From: Epichloe hybrida
Taxonomy: Eukaryota; Ascomycota; Sordariomycetes; Hypocreales; Clavicipitaceae
NCBI GenBank assembly: GCA_019022495.1
Contig: JAFEKR010000018.1
Coordinates: 868,001 to 932,000, forward strand
DNA: 64,000 nt
Reading direction: 5' to 3'
Both the position numbers and the translations under genes were made by a program. Of the stretch, positions 1-8,764 are shown one piece after another. The notes under the pieces are model-generated. The model was not told where the DNA came from. It saw only the letters and a program-made list of their open reading frames with translations, and ran no database searches. Every line of letters starts with the position of its first letter. Positions within the stretch are counted from its first letter, which is position 1.

Positions 1-3000
1 AAAAGTAATGTAATCTTAGGTTATTAGAAACCTCTAGAAACCTTACTTCTAGTCTATTACTATAGGTTTATACTTTAGGGTCTAGTCTATCCCTAGGAGT
101 ATTCCCTCTCCTATATTAGTAATATAGTAGCTAACTTAGTAGACCTTTATATAGCCTATGCTATCTTTTACCTTAACTAGTTTACATAAGATTCCCTAGT
201 ATAGGATCTTATCCTTACTTACGCTTTCTAGTATTATCTTTGTTTTTTCTATATTCTTCTAATTTTATTTTAATAATAATTTAGGGTGGATTATTAAATG
301 TTCCGCGCCTATATTAAATAGCGCTAGCACTACTAACTAGTAGTTATCTTACTATAAGGACACTTATATTCTTATTCTCTTATCTATAGGTTTTTTTATA
401 GTAAGACTATTATCCTAGGCCTAAGCTAAACTAATTAGAATCTTATTTAAGTCTAAGGTTTTATTACTACTATTCTTATGCTTCTTAGTAATATACTTAT
501 TACTTTTATAAATTAAGTAGTTTACTATATTATATCTATTTATACTATATCTAGGGCTACTATATTTATAGCACTTAAATAGTCTCTAGCCTATACTAGG
601 TTACTATAAGCTTTACTATAAGTTATTTATAAGGGAGCTAGAGTATTATCTCTTATTACTCCTACCCTCCTTATTATGGTTTTTATTATAATTACTTAAT
701 ATAAATATTATTATAACTTTAGCCTTTTTTCCTTAACCCTATAAGTAACTCTAAGATATTAGGAACTCTTAGCTAACTATATGCTTCCTTATAGTATTAT
801 TTAAGCTATTTAGAAAAATTACTATTCTTAAGTGTATAGGGATTTAGTTAGGTAATTTTACTTTTACCTTTATTTAAAGTCTTAGGAAAGATTAAAAAGA
901 CTAATTACTTTTTTACCTAAGATTTAGTAGTATCCTAGTAGCTTCTAAGCACTATATATCTTTATCTATTACTCTAGTGTTTAGCTAGGATATAAATCTA
1001 TCCTAGGTGTAAGCTAAGTAGTTAACTAACCTATTTACTATTATATAATATATTTACTATTACTTTATATTATTAGCTAAGTAGCTACTAGCATATACTA
1101 CCTTTATTTTATTATCCTAAAAGGTTCTTAGGTCTAGCTTAAATAGCATATTTAAATTTACTAGGTATGCCTATAGATTCTTATAAGTATTACCTTTATA
1201 TATAAGTACCTTATACTATATCTTAATAAAGCTTTATAAGTATATGTTTACTATAAACTTAGTATTAGGTAGGAAATCTAGGAATAAGGGAATTCTCTAT
1301 ATATTTATCTAAGGGGTAATTATAGGTTCTCTGCCTAATCTAGCTAATTATAAGTTTACTTCTATTTCCTTAAGCTACACTTCTATATCTAAGATCTCCT
1401 TTCTTATATAGGTATTTTATAGCTTAGCTTATATAACCTTATATTACCTTTATAGCTTATCTAGATTATTATTATTACTAGATTTAGCGTTACTACTTTA
1501 GTTAGGTAATATTTACTATACTCTCTTATATTTTATAGTTAAGGTGTTCTAGTTACTACCTAGTTACTATAGAGTTAGGGCTTCCTTACTAGGTAATATA
1601 GGTATGTTTTAGGTAAATATTCTATAGCTCCTTTATATTTAAATCTAGCTAATAGTTTATTTTCCCTAAAGGGTTTAAGAGTTTAACTTATTATAACTTT
1701 AGTAAAAGAGATATAAATAAAGTAAAGGCTAAGGTTCTTAGTTATAGCTAGAGAGCTATTACTTAGGGGTAGGTATATAAAGGTCTTAAACTCTAACCTC
1801 TTATATCTCTTATAGGTAGTCCTTATCTAAATACCTTACTATATGCACGTGGCTATCTTATAGCTACTTAGTTATCCGCGGAACCCGAGGCTTATCCGAG
1901 GGCTCTATTATGTGACTGTCCCATCCATGGCCCCTTGGCCTCCGTGCTCCTAACACCTTATAGCTCTTTATAAGTTCTAAGATCTTTCTTATAATTTAAT
2001 CTTTAGATAGGATTATTACTATTTATATAGCTAGGGTTATCTATTAAATTAGTTGTTCTAGGATAATTGGCGGAATTATTAGATTTGTTAGGGGTTAAGG
2101 TGTGTTTTTTCTTAGAGGTAGTTAAGTAGCTAGAGGGTTATTTAGGGGATTATAAGGGTTATTAATCAGGGGGTTGTATATAGGGGGATTATATATAGAA
2201 GGGTAGTAGATAGGGGTAGTGTAAATTAAAGGGCTTATGATTAGGGGGCTTTTAAGGGTAGGATTATTTAAAGAGAGGAATTTGCCTATAGTAATTTGCT
2301 TTATGATTTTATTCTTAGGCTACTGTGATATTATTTCTTCTTTAAGGACTTAAATTAATGATTTAATAATTTTACTACTTTAATTTTAAATAATATAGAC
2401 ACTATTCTTACATAAGTAGTCTTATAATTTACGTACTAAAGGTTATAAAGCTTAATTAAGTGTTTCTTTTATCTAGCTATTAAGGTTATTATAGAAGATC
2501 TCCTAAAGGGTAAGATCTTTATATTAACTACTCTTATAGATATTAATTATCTAAGTAAGATAGTTATTAAGCTTCTATTCCTTAGTAGTCTAAGAATCTA
2601 GTTCTCTTAAGCTCTCCTAGTTAGTAGTAATAACTAAGGTATGTTTTTAAAGTTATAGAGGTAAGCTTACTTTATTAGGTCTTAATTAGGTAAGCTAATT
2701 TTCTTTAGTAATCTAGGATAAAGCTTATTTATTACTTAGGGGTACTATTATTAATAGTTTTTAGCTAGTAAGGCTAAGGGATTTTTTAACTAGTAAGGTT
2801 AAGGAGTTTTTAATCTTTAGTTTAAGTAGTTATATATAGCTATAAACTCTTAGTTAGTTAATTAGTTTTCTTATAATAGATAATAGGATTAATTATTTTA
2901 TTAATAGTTAGAGACTTACTAATAGAAAAAGTTAAATCCCTAGGAAGCCTAATATCTAGTATCTAGAGTCTATCTTCCTTTAGTATACTTTCTTAGGTAG

Positions 3001-3992
3001 CTAAAGGAAAGCCTTTTCTTAAGTAATTCCTAGCTTATCTATGGTTTTTTAACTACTAATTAGTATTAGTTACACTAAGGGATTAGTATACACTAGTGTA
3101 ACGTAGGGTTAGGTTTAATAATATAATAAGGTCTAAGGATTAAAGCTATTTATAGCGTTATATAGCTATAAGAAAAGGGGAACGCAAGTTATATATGTGC
3201 CTCGCGTACAGGTGCGGCTAATTATAGTGCGGCGTTGCCACACGTGCTCCACTTTCCTAGTGGTTAATTCCGATGTTAACCTGGTTGTCGCAACATTTAG
3301 TGCTTATTATATAATATACTAGTATAAATTAGGGGATATATAATTCAGGAGGTAAGATATAACTTATAAATTAGCTTCTCTTTTAGTATCCTTAGGGGGG
3401 GAGGTATATTTATAATTAGAAGAAATATCTTAGGCTCTAGATCCCTGTAGTTAATCTTAATACTTTACTATAATATTGGTAATAAATAAAGGGGTAAAGT
3501 AAATAGAGAAATTATAGAGGTTTAAAGGATTATAAGTAAAGCTATTATCTTTACCTCTTAGTAAGTTTAATTAAATAAATAAAGATAGGTTAGGTTAGTT
3601 ACTAACTAGGCCTTAATTAAGTTAATAAGCTTAGATTTAGTATAAAGCTAGTTATAGTTACTTAAGGTAAAAGAAAAGCTAGAATATACTTCTTCCTTAG
3701 TATATTAGTATCTAGAGTAACCTTTCTTTTTTATAAGGTAAGTCTATAATACTAATGCCTTTTCTATAAGCCTTACTAATCTATAGTATTTATAAAGATA
3801 ACTACTAATTAGTATTAGTACTATAAAATACTAGTAACCTATATATAGGGTTTTTAGGGTAAACTAAAGTATATATAATTATTATATATTCTAGTTTATT
3901 AAAGCAAGTAAAAGAGGGATTAAATAAAAGTAAAGAGAGTATGCTATTTATTATAGGAAAAGGGGCCTTAATTAGGGTTATTAGCAAAAAGG

Positions 3993-4039
3993 CCACATAT
4001 GCTAATGCTAACCGCAGCGCGGTTAGGCTAGATATGTGG
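3993..4039. repeat. GC-richer imperfect hairpin inside the RIP block
   Basis: CCACATAT and CTAACCGC on the left are mirrored by GCGGTTAG and ATATGTGG on the right around a 3-base centre (AGC), giving a foldback of about 47 bases. A second short inverted pair, GCGCCT...AGGCGC, follows at about 4052-4073. It could be the end or core of a decayed inverted-repeat element; no target duplication was recognised. Confidence 0.5.
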
Positions 4040-4789
4040 GTCTACAATTCAACGCGCCTAGCCAATCAGAGGCGCGCAGCCCTATTAATATCATGCTTGT
4101 TCTAACATTTTCTCTTTAATTAATTTAAATAAATTAAATAAATTAATAATTTATGTTAAAAGATAGGTAAAGAGACCTATAATATTAAGGGAATGGAGCT
4201 TAGGTAAGGACTAATAGATTAATTTAATTAACTAATACTATAATAGCTAATTAGGGTCCCTCCCGGGCACGAGGTAAAACTGCTTAAATTATAGATCTCT
4301 ATTTTTCAACACCTTTTCCAAATATCTAGCCTTCTTCTCTAGCTTTTTATTTCCCTTCTTCTTCTTACTTTTCCTAAATTCCTTAATGTTTTCTTTAGTT
4401 TTTTAAATTTCCTTTTTATCTAGAATTTCCTTAGATTTTTAGATAGCTATTAGGTTTTATAGCCTAGTAGTTATAGCCCCTAGCTTGTAGTTACCCTTAG
4501 CTATACTATTTTCTTATTAGTTAGTCGTTAATTAGTTAATTAGTAGCCCTTGACCTACCTGTGAATTGTAATAGGTGTAGTGCGTTTGTTAGTTTCGAAT
4601 TAGAGTGAAGTTAAGTAAGGATAAGTTATGTTTTTTTTTTAGGGTTTAAGTTTGCCTTAGAGCTTTAAAGGACAAGTTATAAGATAGAAGAGATATAGAG
4701 AGATAGAATAAATATAGTCATAGAGGAAGGGGAAATTATATTAATTTATGCTATAAGTAAAACTTAAATAGATTTAAGTTTAACTATGG

Positions 4790-5039
4790 TTGCGAATTAT
4801 AACTATATCTTACGTAATTATAGCTATAAAGTTTATTACAAACTTTGTATTAACTTTTTAGCCCCTAAATTTATAGCTTAAAGCTTATTCCTTTTATATT
4901 TTACCTAATACTACGGTGATTATTGAATTTGGTTGTTATATATGGCACTAGCTAGGTATTGCTAGTAATTTTTTTGGTTCCTTGAAAATTAGATGCATTG
5001 GCCACAGCCAATGACCCCAAAAAAAATTAAAAATCAATA
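4790..5039 (+). repeat. Dispersed repeat family B, mutated copy
   Basis: This stretch aligns in the same direction with 29885-30097. Shared words include CAAACTTTGTAT, AAGCTTATTCC, GCGGTGAT/ACGGTGAT, TTTGGTTGTTA, TTAGATGCATT, GCCACA, ATTGACCCC/AATGACCCC and a final AAATCAATA. Where they differ, this copy often has T or A where the other has C or G, as RIP would leave it. Element class and outer limits are not clear; no protein motif is present. Confidence 0.6.
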
Positions 5040-5469
5040 GCTAATTAGGGTAACGGATTCCTATTAAGGGATTTACTTATATATACTTTCCTTTAATCTA
5101 ATTTTTATTATATTTTTAAGCTCTTTAGCTATAAAGGAAAAAGAGAGATTACTAGTGTTAAATCCTTTAGATCTTTATTAGTTTAATTATAGCTAAAGAC
5201 TAGACTAAATCATAAGTCTAGCGTAATATATATAATATAATTAGCTATATTAATTTACTACCCCCTCTTTTGCCTTACTTACGGATTTCGCTTACTTTCC
5301 TAGTATCTAGACTTTCTCTCTCTTCTCCCTATTTCCTAGCTATGTATCTAACTATCATTAACTTTAATATTACGGGATTATTCTACCTGCGCAGGCACCT
5401 TGGTGTAACTAACAATTATTAATTTAGATTTATTATAGGAAACCTTAAATAAGGTCCCCTAGGGGGGTA

Positions 5470-5721
5470 TATTATACCCATAAGGGCATAATTAATCTTA
5501 TTATATAATAGTCTTATTACTTAACTAGCTAAGATAGGAGTCTACCCTTAGCTAGTTATTTTCTATAATCTCTATAACTATATAGTATATTTTAGCACTA
5601 TATTAGTACCTTACCTATAGTAAAGATACTTAGGTATTTAAACTGTAGTTTACACTCTCTTATAGGGTTAGATAACTTAATAGAGGTAGTCACATTAAAC
5701 CCTAGCTTCGCGGTCTAACAT
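5470..5721 (+). mobile_element. RIP-mutated 252-bp LTR copy
   Basis: The same length as, and collinear with, the solo LTR at 24062-24313. It starts TATTATACCC where the other copy has TGTTGCACCC, and ends GGTCTAACA where the other has GGTCCAACA. Nearly all differences are C to T or G to A in this copy; a few other changes (for example one G/C and one A/T near the 3' end, and a one-base gap near base 30) also occur. The flanks (GGGTA before, TTATG after) do not match, so this may be one end of a larger destroyed retrotransposon, or an insertion whose target duplication was mutated. Confidence 0.88.
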
Positions 5722-5767
5722 TATGCACTAGTTTTCGTGGATTATACCCTTAGGGCTAGCGCAAGTA

Positions 5768-6061
5768 CAATACACCCCCTGAATTATTTTACAAATCTAC
5801 ATGCCCTAGTTATTTGTCTCCCGCTAACAGCTGCGATTAGCTATACATATGATATAACCCCTGTAATATTTTAGAGAGCTACAAGGAAAATAAATAAGGG
5901 ATTAAACGCTATAAAAGGGTACATTATCTTAAGTGTGTATTACAAAGAGATTAAGGTATTTATTAATCCTAGCCCCTGTTACCTTTATTTCCTATCTAAT
6001 ATCTAATTGACTTATTAACCCCTGTCACGTAGATTTGTAAAATAATTCAGGGGGTGTATTG
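5768..6061. mobile_element. MITE with perfect 33-bp terminal inverted repeats, TA target
   Basis: The left end (CAATACACCCCCTGAATTAT...) is repeated exactly in inverse at the right end (...GGGGGTGTATTG). Counting the flanking TA on each side, the inverted match is 35 of 35 bases (5766-5800 against 6029-6063). TA flanks and a 294-bp body without coding capacity suggest a Tc1/mariner-type MITE. The interior is AT-rich. The ends keep five consecutive C/G bases although the neighbourhood is heavily RIP-mutated, so the insertion may be younger than the RIP around it. Confidence 0.85.
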
Positions 6062-6249
6062 TAAGCTAACCTGCAATACGACGCGGGTAGCCAATTAAAG
6101 GGGAATTAAATTTCTCCGCCACAAACTAGCCGGCCGTCGAGTGATTTCTCGGCACTGGCCGGTAACTCACTACATGTACAAGGAGACAAAGGCATGTTCG
6201 CCCTGCTCCTTTGCATACCATTTGGCCGATTGAAAGAAAAAAAAAAACG

Positions 6250-7695
6250 TCATGATAATTCTACAGAAATGAGTGCGCTTCCGGTGACCTTCTTCTCGGC
6301 AACGAGCATCAAATTCCTGGGCGAAAGCTTGGCGTCAAAGATGGACACAATGTCGACCCCTTGCGCGCCCTCTTCCCTGAGAAACCAGAACCGGTCCATG
6401 GCAATGACACTCTCGACGACGTTGCAGCAAAGCACGCTCAGTGTCCACAGGATAGCAATCTGGCCCTGGCAGTGTCCGTAACGCCTCTCATAGGCAGCCA
6501 ACTCGGCCGTTGTGATCTTGTCCCGCTCAACGCCCAGGCGGTCCATGGCTCGATGCGCAAACGCGGCGAAACTGGCCACATCTCCCTTTCGCGTGCCCCA
6601 GACTGGCCTGTCGCCGTCCAAAGTGCCGACCCGGACGCCCTTGTCGTCAAACATCTTTTCGAGAATGACGCGGTACAGGCGGCGTTTGCTGAAGACGGAA
6701 GACTCGTCCCCCGGGCCGGGGCCGGGGCCGGGGCCGGTTCGCGTGTCTGGTCTCTTCCAGTTGCTCGGGCTCTGACAGGCCGTCATCAGCGCCGTGGGAC
6801 TGAGCGTGACGCCGCGCCGTCTCAGCGCCGAGCTGATGGGGAAGCCGGCAGGGTGGCTCGGTGATCTGGGCACCATGTGGTTATAGCAGCAGCCCACGAC
6901 GGCAACGGCATCGATGCAGGCAACTCCCGCAAAGCATCGCAGCATGGTTTCCGTGAGGCTCCCGCAGGCGTGCAGGCCGACGAGCATGCACTTCTCTCCG
7001 CCGGCCCATTCTTCGATTTCCGCCGCCAGGGCCGGGGAACCGTCTATCCAGCGGACCATGGTCCGCAGCCTGCTCTCCGGTATGCCCAGCTCGGCGGCAA
7101 GGGACCGTGAGCCCGAGATCTGCGACTGGCTGGCGTCGATGGAGAGGATGCGCAGGTGCGGGAACAAGTAGGCGAGGCTGAGGGAGAGGTAGCCCCGTCC
7201 GGAGCCCATGTCGATGATTCGGGTGATGCCTTTTCGCTGGCAGATGGCGTGGACATGGGCCGCTGCGCTGGACACCTCGGCGCTCTTCTTGGTCTTCATG
7301 CGTCGCGCCAGAGTTTCCGGGACATGAATCCTCGGTCCTCGACGGCGGGCTCGCGGGAGTGCGAGCCTTCTCATCGTGTTGAGCCACTCGGTCAGAGACC
7401 CTGGTCGGTCTGCAATCGGCCGTGGCTCTCGGTCCCGCACGTCCGTGTCTGGCCCAGGCCGCCCAGCATCGTGGCCAAGCGCGTCTATGAGGTCTTGCTG
7501 CGCCAGACGATGATCCGGCCACGAGGACCACCAGGCGGTCCATTCTTGCGGCAGCTTCTGCCAGGCGTCATGGATCAAGGCATCATTGACGTGGATGCCC
7601 CCCGTGATCTGGCGGACAAGAGGCGTGGCAATGAATCCGCAGAGATGGTCAGTATACTGTTCCAGACTATCGTAGGAACTAGGTAGGGCGAGCAT
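6250..7695 (-). CDS. METTL25/RRNAD1-like methyltransferase
   Basis: A single-exon gene of 481 codons from the ATG at 7695; the frame stays open further upstream, but the residues there are low-complexity and the ATG at 7695 begins the conserved-looking part. A class-I SAM-dependent methyltransferase fold is visible: motif I IIDMGSGRGYLSLSLA at about residue 160, then GLHACGSLT, and a VGCCYN motif near residue 270. This glycine loop, HACG and CCYN combination is that of the METTL25 / RRNAD1 family (Methyltransf_32). The substrate in fungi is not known to me. A GP-repeat (tandem GGGGCC in the DNA at about 6712-6737) interrupts the region after CCYN and is probably an unstructured insert. It stands alone beside the AT-rich block. 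Assignment to the family is firm; the biochemical role is not. Confidence 0.85.
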   Translation of the reverse strand: MLALPSSYDSLEQYTDHLCGFIATPLVRQITGGIHVNDALIHDAWQKLPQEWTAWWSSWPDHRLAQQDLIDALGHDAGRPGPDTDVRDREPRPIADRPGSLTEWLNTMRRLALPRARRRGPRIHVPETLARRMKTKKSAEVSSAAAHVHAICQRKGITRIIDMGSGRGYLSLSLAYLFPHLRILSIDASQSQISGSRSLAAELGIPESRLRTMVRWIDGSPALAAEIEEWAGGEKCMLVGLHACGSLTETMLRCFAGVACIDAVAVVGCCYNHMVPRSPSHPAGFPISSALRRRGVTLSPTALMTACQSPSNWKRPDTRTGPGPGPGPGDESSVFSKRRLYRVILEKMFDDKGVRVGTLDGDRPVWGTRKGDVASFAAFAHRAMDRLGVERDKITTAELAAYERRYGHCQGQIAILWTLSVLCCNVVESVIAMDRFWFLREEGAQGVDIVSIFDAKLSPRNLMLVAEKKVTGSALISVELS

Positions 7696-8371
7696 GGAAG
7701 ATGCGGTGGGCAGTGAGCAGGGTTGCGTCAATGGGCGTGAGTAAGGACTTTTGTCAAGTGGCCTTTTTTTTTTTTCCCTTCCCCCATCACCGTAATAAGT
7801 GGGGCAGACACGGTATGAACGGAAGGACCTCTGGTGGCCCGCCCGTTGCGATGTCGGGAGCTGCAACGCTCCGTGTCCGCGTCCGCGTCCGCGTCCGTGT
7901 GCGCAAGCCCGCAGGAAAAGGGGGCGTTGCAGCAGGCAAGCTCCTTCCCAGATCGGATTGGATCGGATCGGACGAGGGGACTCGTCATCGCCAGTTTCAA
8001 CTTAGCCAACGAACCGCATGTCATGGAAAAGAGCGGCCCACGAACGAGTCAGGGCCCAGGGGACTCGACTCTTGAAAGTGACGCATGATTCGCCATGTAT
8101 CAATTTTGAAGCAGCGCAGATTGCAGGAGTCCGAACCAGTCAATGCCTCGCGCCAAGCCGGTGGGTTGCAGTTCTGCAAGGACTTCAAGGACCTTTTCTA
8201 TTCCATCTTCATTGTTTACCTTTCTTTTGGGGCCTGGTTATAAAAGAGGTCGCCGTGGCGCATTCCCTTTGATTTCCCATCAACGACTCCTCATACAACC
8301 GCCCAAACACACAATACACAACTCACACACCCACAGCCACATACACGTACCTCCTCAGTAAAATACCTAAA
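7696..8371. other. Divergent intergenic region with hexamer repeat
   Basis: This separates the leftward methyltransferase gene from the rightward small secreted protein gene. It contains a GTCCGC hexamer run (about 7871-7904) and a T-rich tract (about 7765-7775), and otherwise looks like promoter sequence. Open frames across it are low-complexity shadows. Confidence 0.6.
8239..8246 (+). promoter_or_regulatory. TATA box of the small secreted protein gene
   Basis: TATAAAAG lies 126 bp upstream of the ATG at 8372 and is followed by a C- and A-rich leader (CACACACCCACAGCCAC), the usual arrangement for a strongly regulated fungal gene. The call rests on sequence match and position only. Confidence 0.55.
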
Positions 8372-8764
8372 ATGATCATCTTCGTCCTTCTCTTGTCCTT
8401 GATGGCGGCTGAACTCACCGGAGCCGTCTATGTTGCTTTCCCGCCGCCTCGCAAACCGTGCCCGGCCGCAGCCAAGATGCACTGTCAGCGGTGCTCGGAT
8501 AACAAGGTAAGCGAAACTTCTTTAACCCCCTTGTGTCTTGTGTGCAACACAACGCAATGTGTCTCGCACCATGCTAATGAAGCCATCGCGTCACTTCTCC
8601 AGGACTGCTTCGTGCCTTCCAAGTTGGGATGTTCCATGTCCATCGACATCAATAGTCTTACCTGCGTAGACAGTAAATGCGTTTACGCGAACGAAAGCCC
8701 TCGCGCCACTTGTTCTGTCGACGACGGGGATCAAAGCTGTTCCAATGGTGGAGCGTCCTGCTGA
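8372..8764 (+). CDS. Small secreted cysteine-rich protein, one intron
   Basis: Exons 8372-8506 and 8603-8764 give 98 residues. The intron 8507-8602 (96 bp, GTAAGC...CTCCAG, with GCTAATG as a likely branch site) is a multiple of three without a stop, so the frame also reads through it; removing it joins ...CQRCSDNK to DCFVPSKLGC... and leaves a compact Cys-rich domain. The N-terminus MIIFVLLLSLMAAELTGA is a good signal peptide. The mature part of about 80 residues has some ten Cys residues, fitting a disulfide-stabilised secreted protein of effector or antimicrobial type. I recognise no family. It lies next to the RIP block and has its own TATA box. Secretion is well supported; function is unknown. 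Confidence 0.7.
   Translation: MIIFVLLLSLMAAELTGAVYVAFPPPRKPCPAAAKMHCQRCSDNKVSETSLTPLCLVCNTTQCVSHHANEAIASLLQDCFVPSKLGCSMSIDINSLTCVDSKCVYANESPRATCSVDDGDQSCSNGGASC

Larger units (their letters stand above)
1..6115. repeat. AT-rich, RIP-degraded repeat block
   Basis: About 6 kb of very AT-rich sequence dominated by TA steps, with few CA and TG dinucleotides and stop codons in all frames; no gene can be supported (the longest open frame, 3805-3996 on the minus strand, is 63 codons of low-complexity residues). This is the expected result of repeat-induced point mutation on old transposons. Two stretches inside it, 5470-5721 and about 4790-5039, have less mutated relatives elsewhere in the window, which supports RIP rather than plain AT bias. 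Short GC-richer islands (about 1860-1955, 3180-3290 and 3985-4085) stand out. Composition changes sharply near 6115, just before the first gene. No reverse transcriptase, transposase or gag motif can be read any longer. Confidence 0.9.

Noticed and set aside
1..6115. Possible telomere or centromere-type sequence
   Set aside because: No TTAGGG repeats are present, and the AT richness is explained by RIP of transposons as shown by the LTR pair; a centromere cannot be judged from 6 kb.
6361..6864. Long plus-strand frames opposite the methyltransferase gene
   Set aside because: Shadow frames of a GC-rich coding region; the minus strand carries the conserved motifs.
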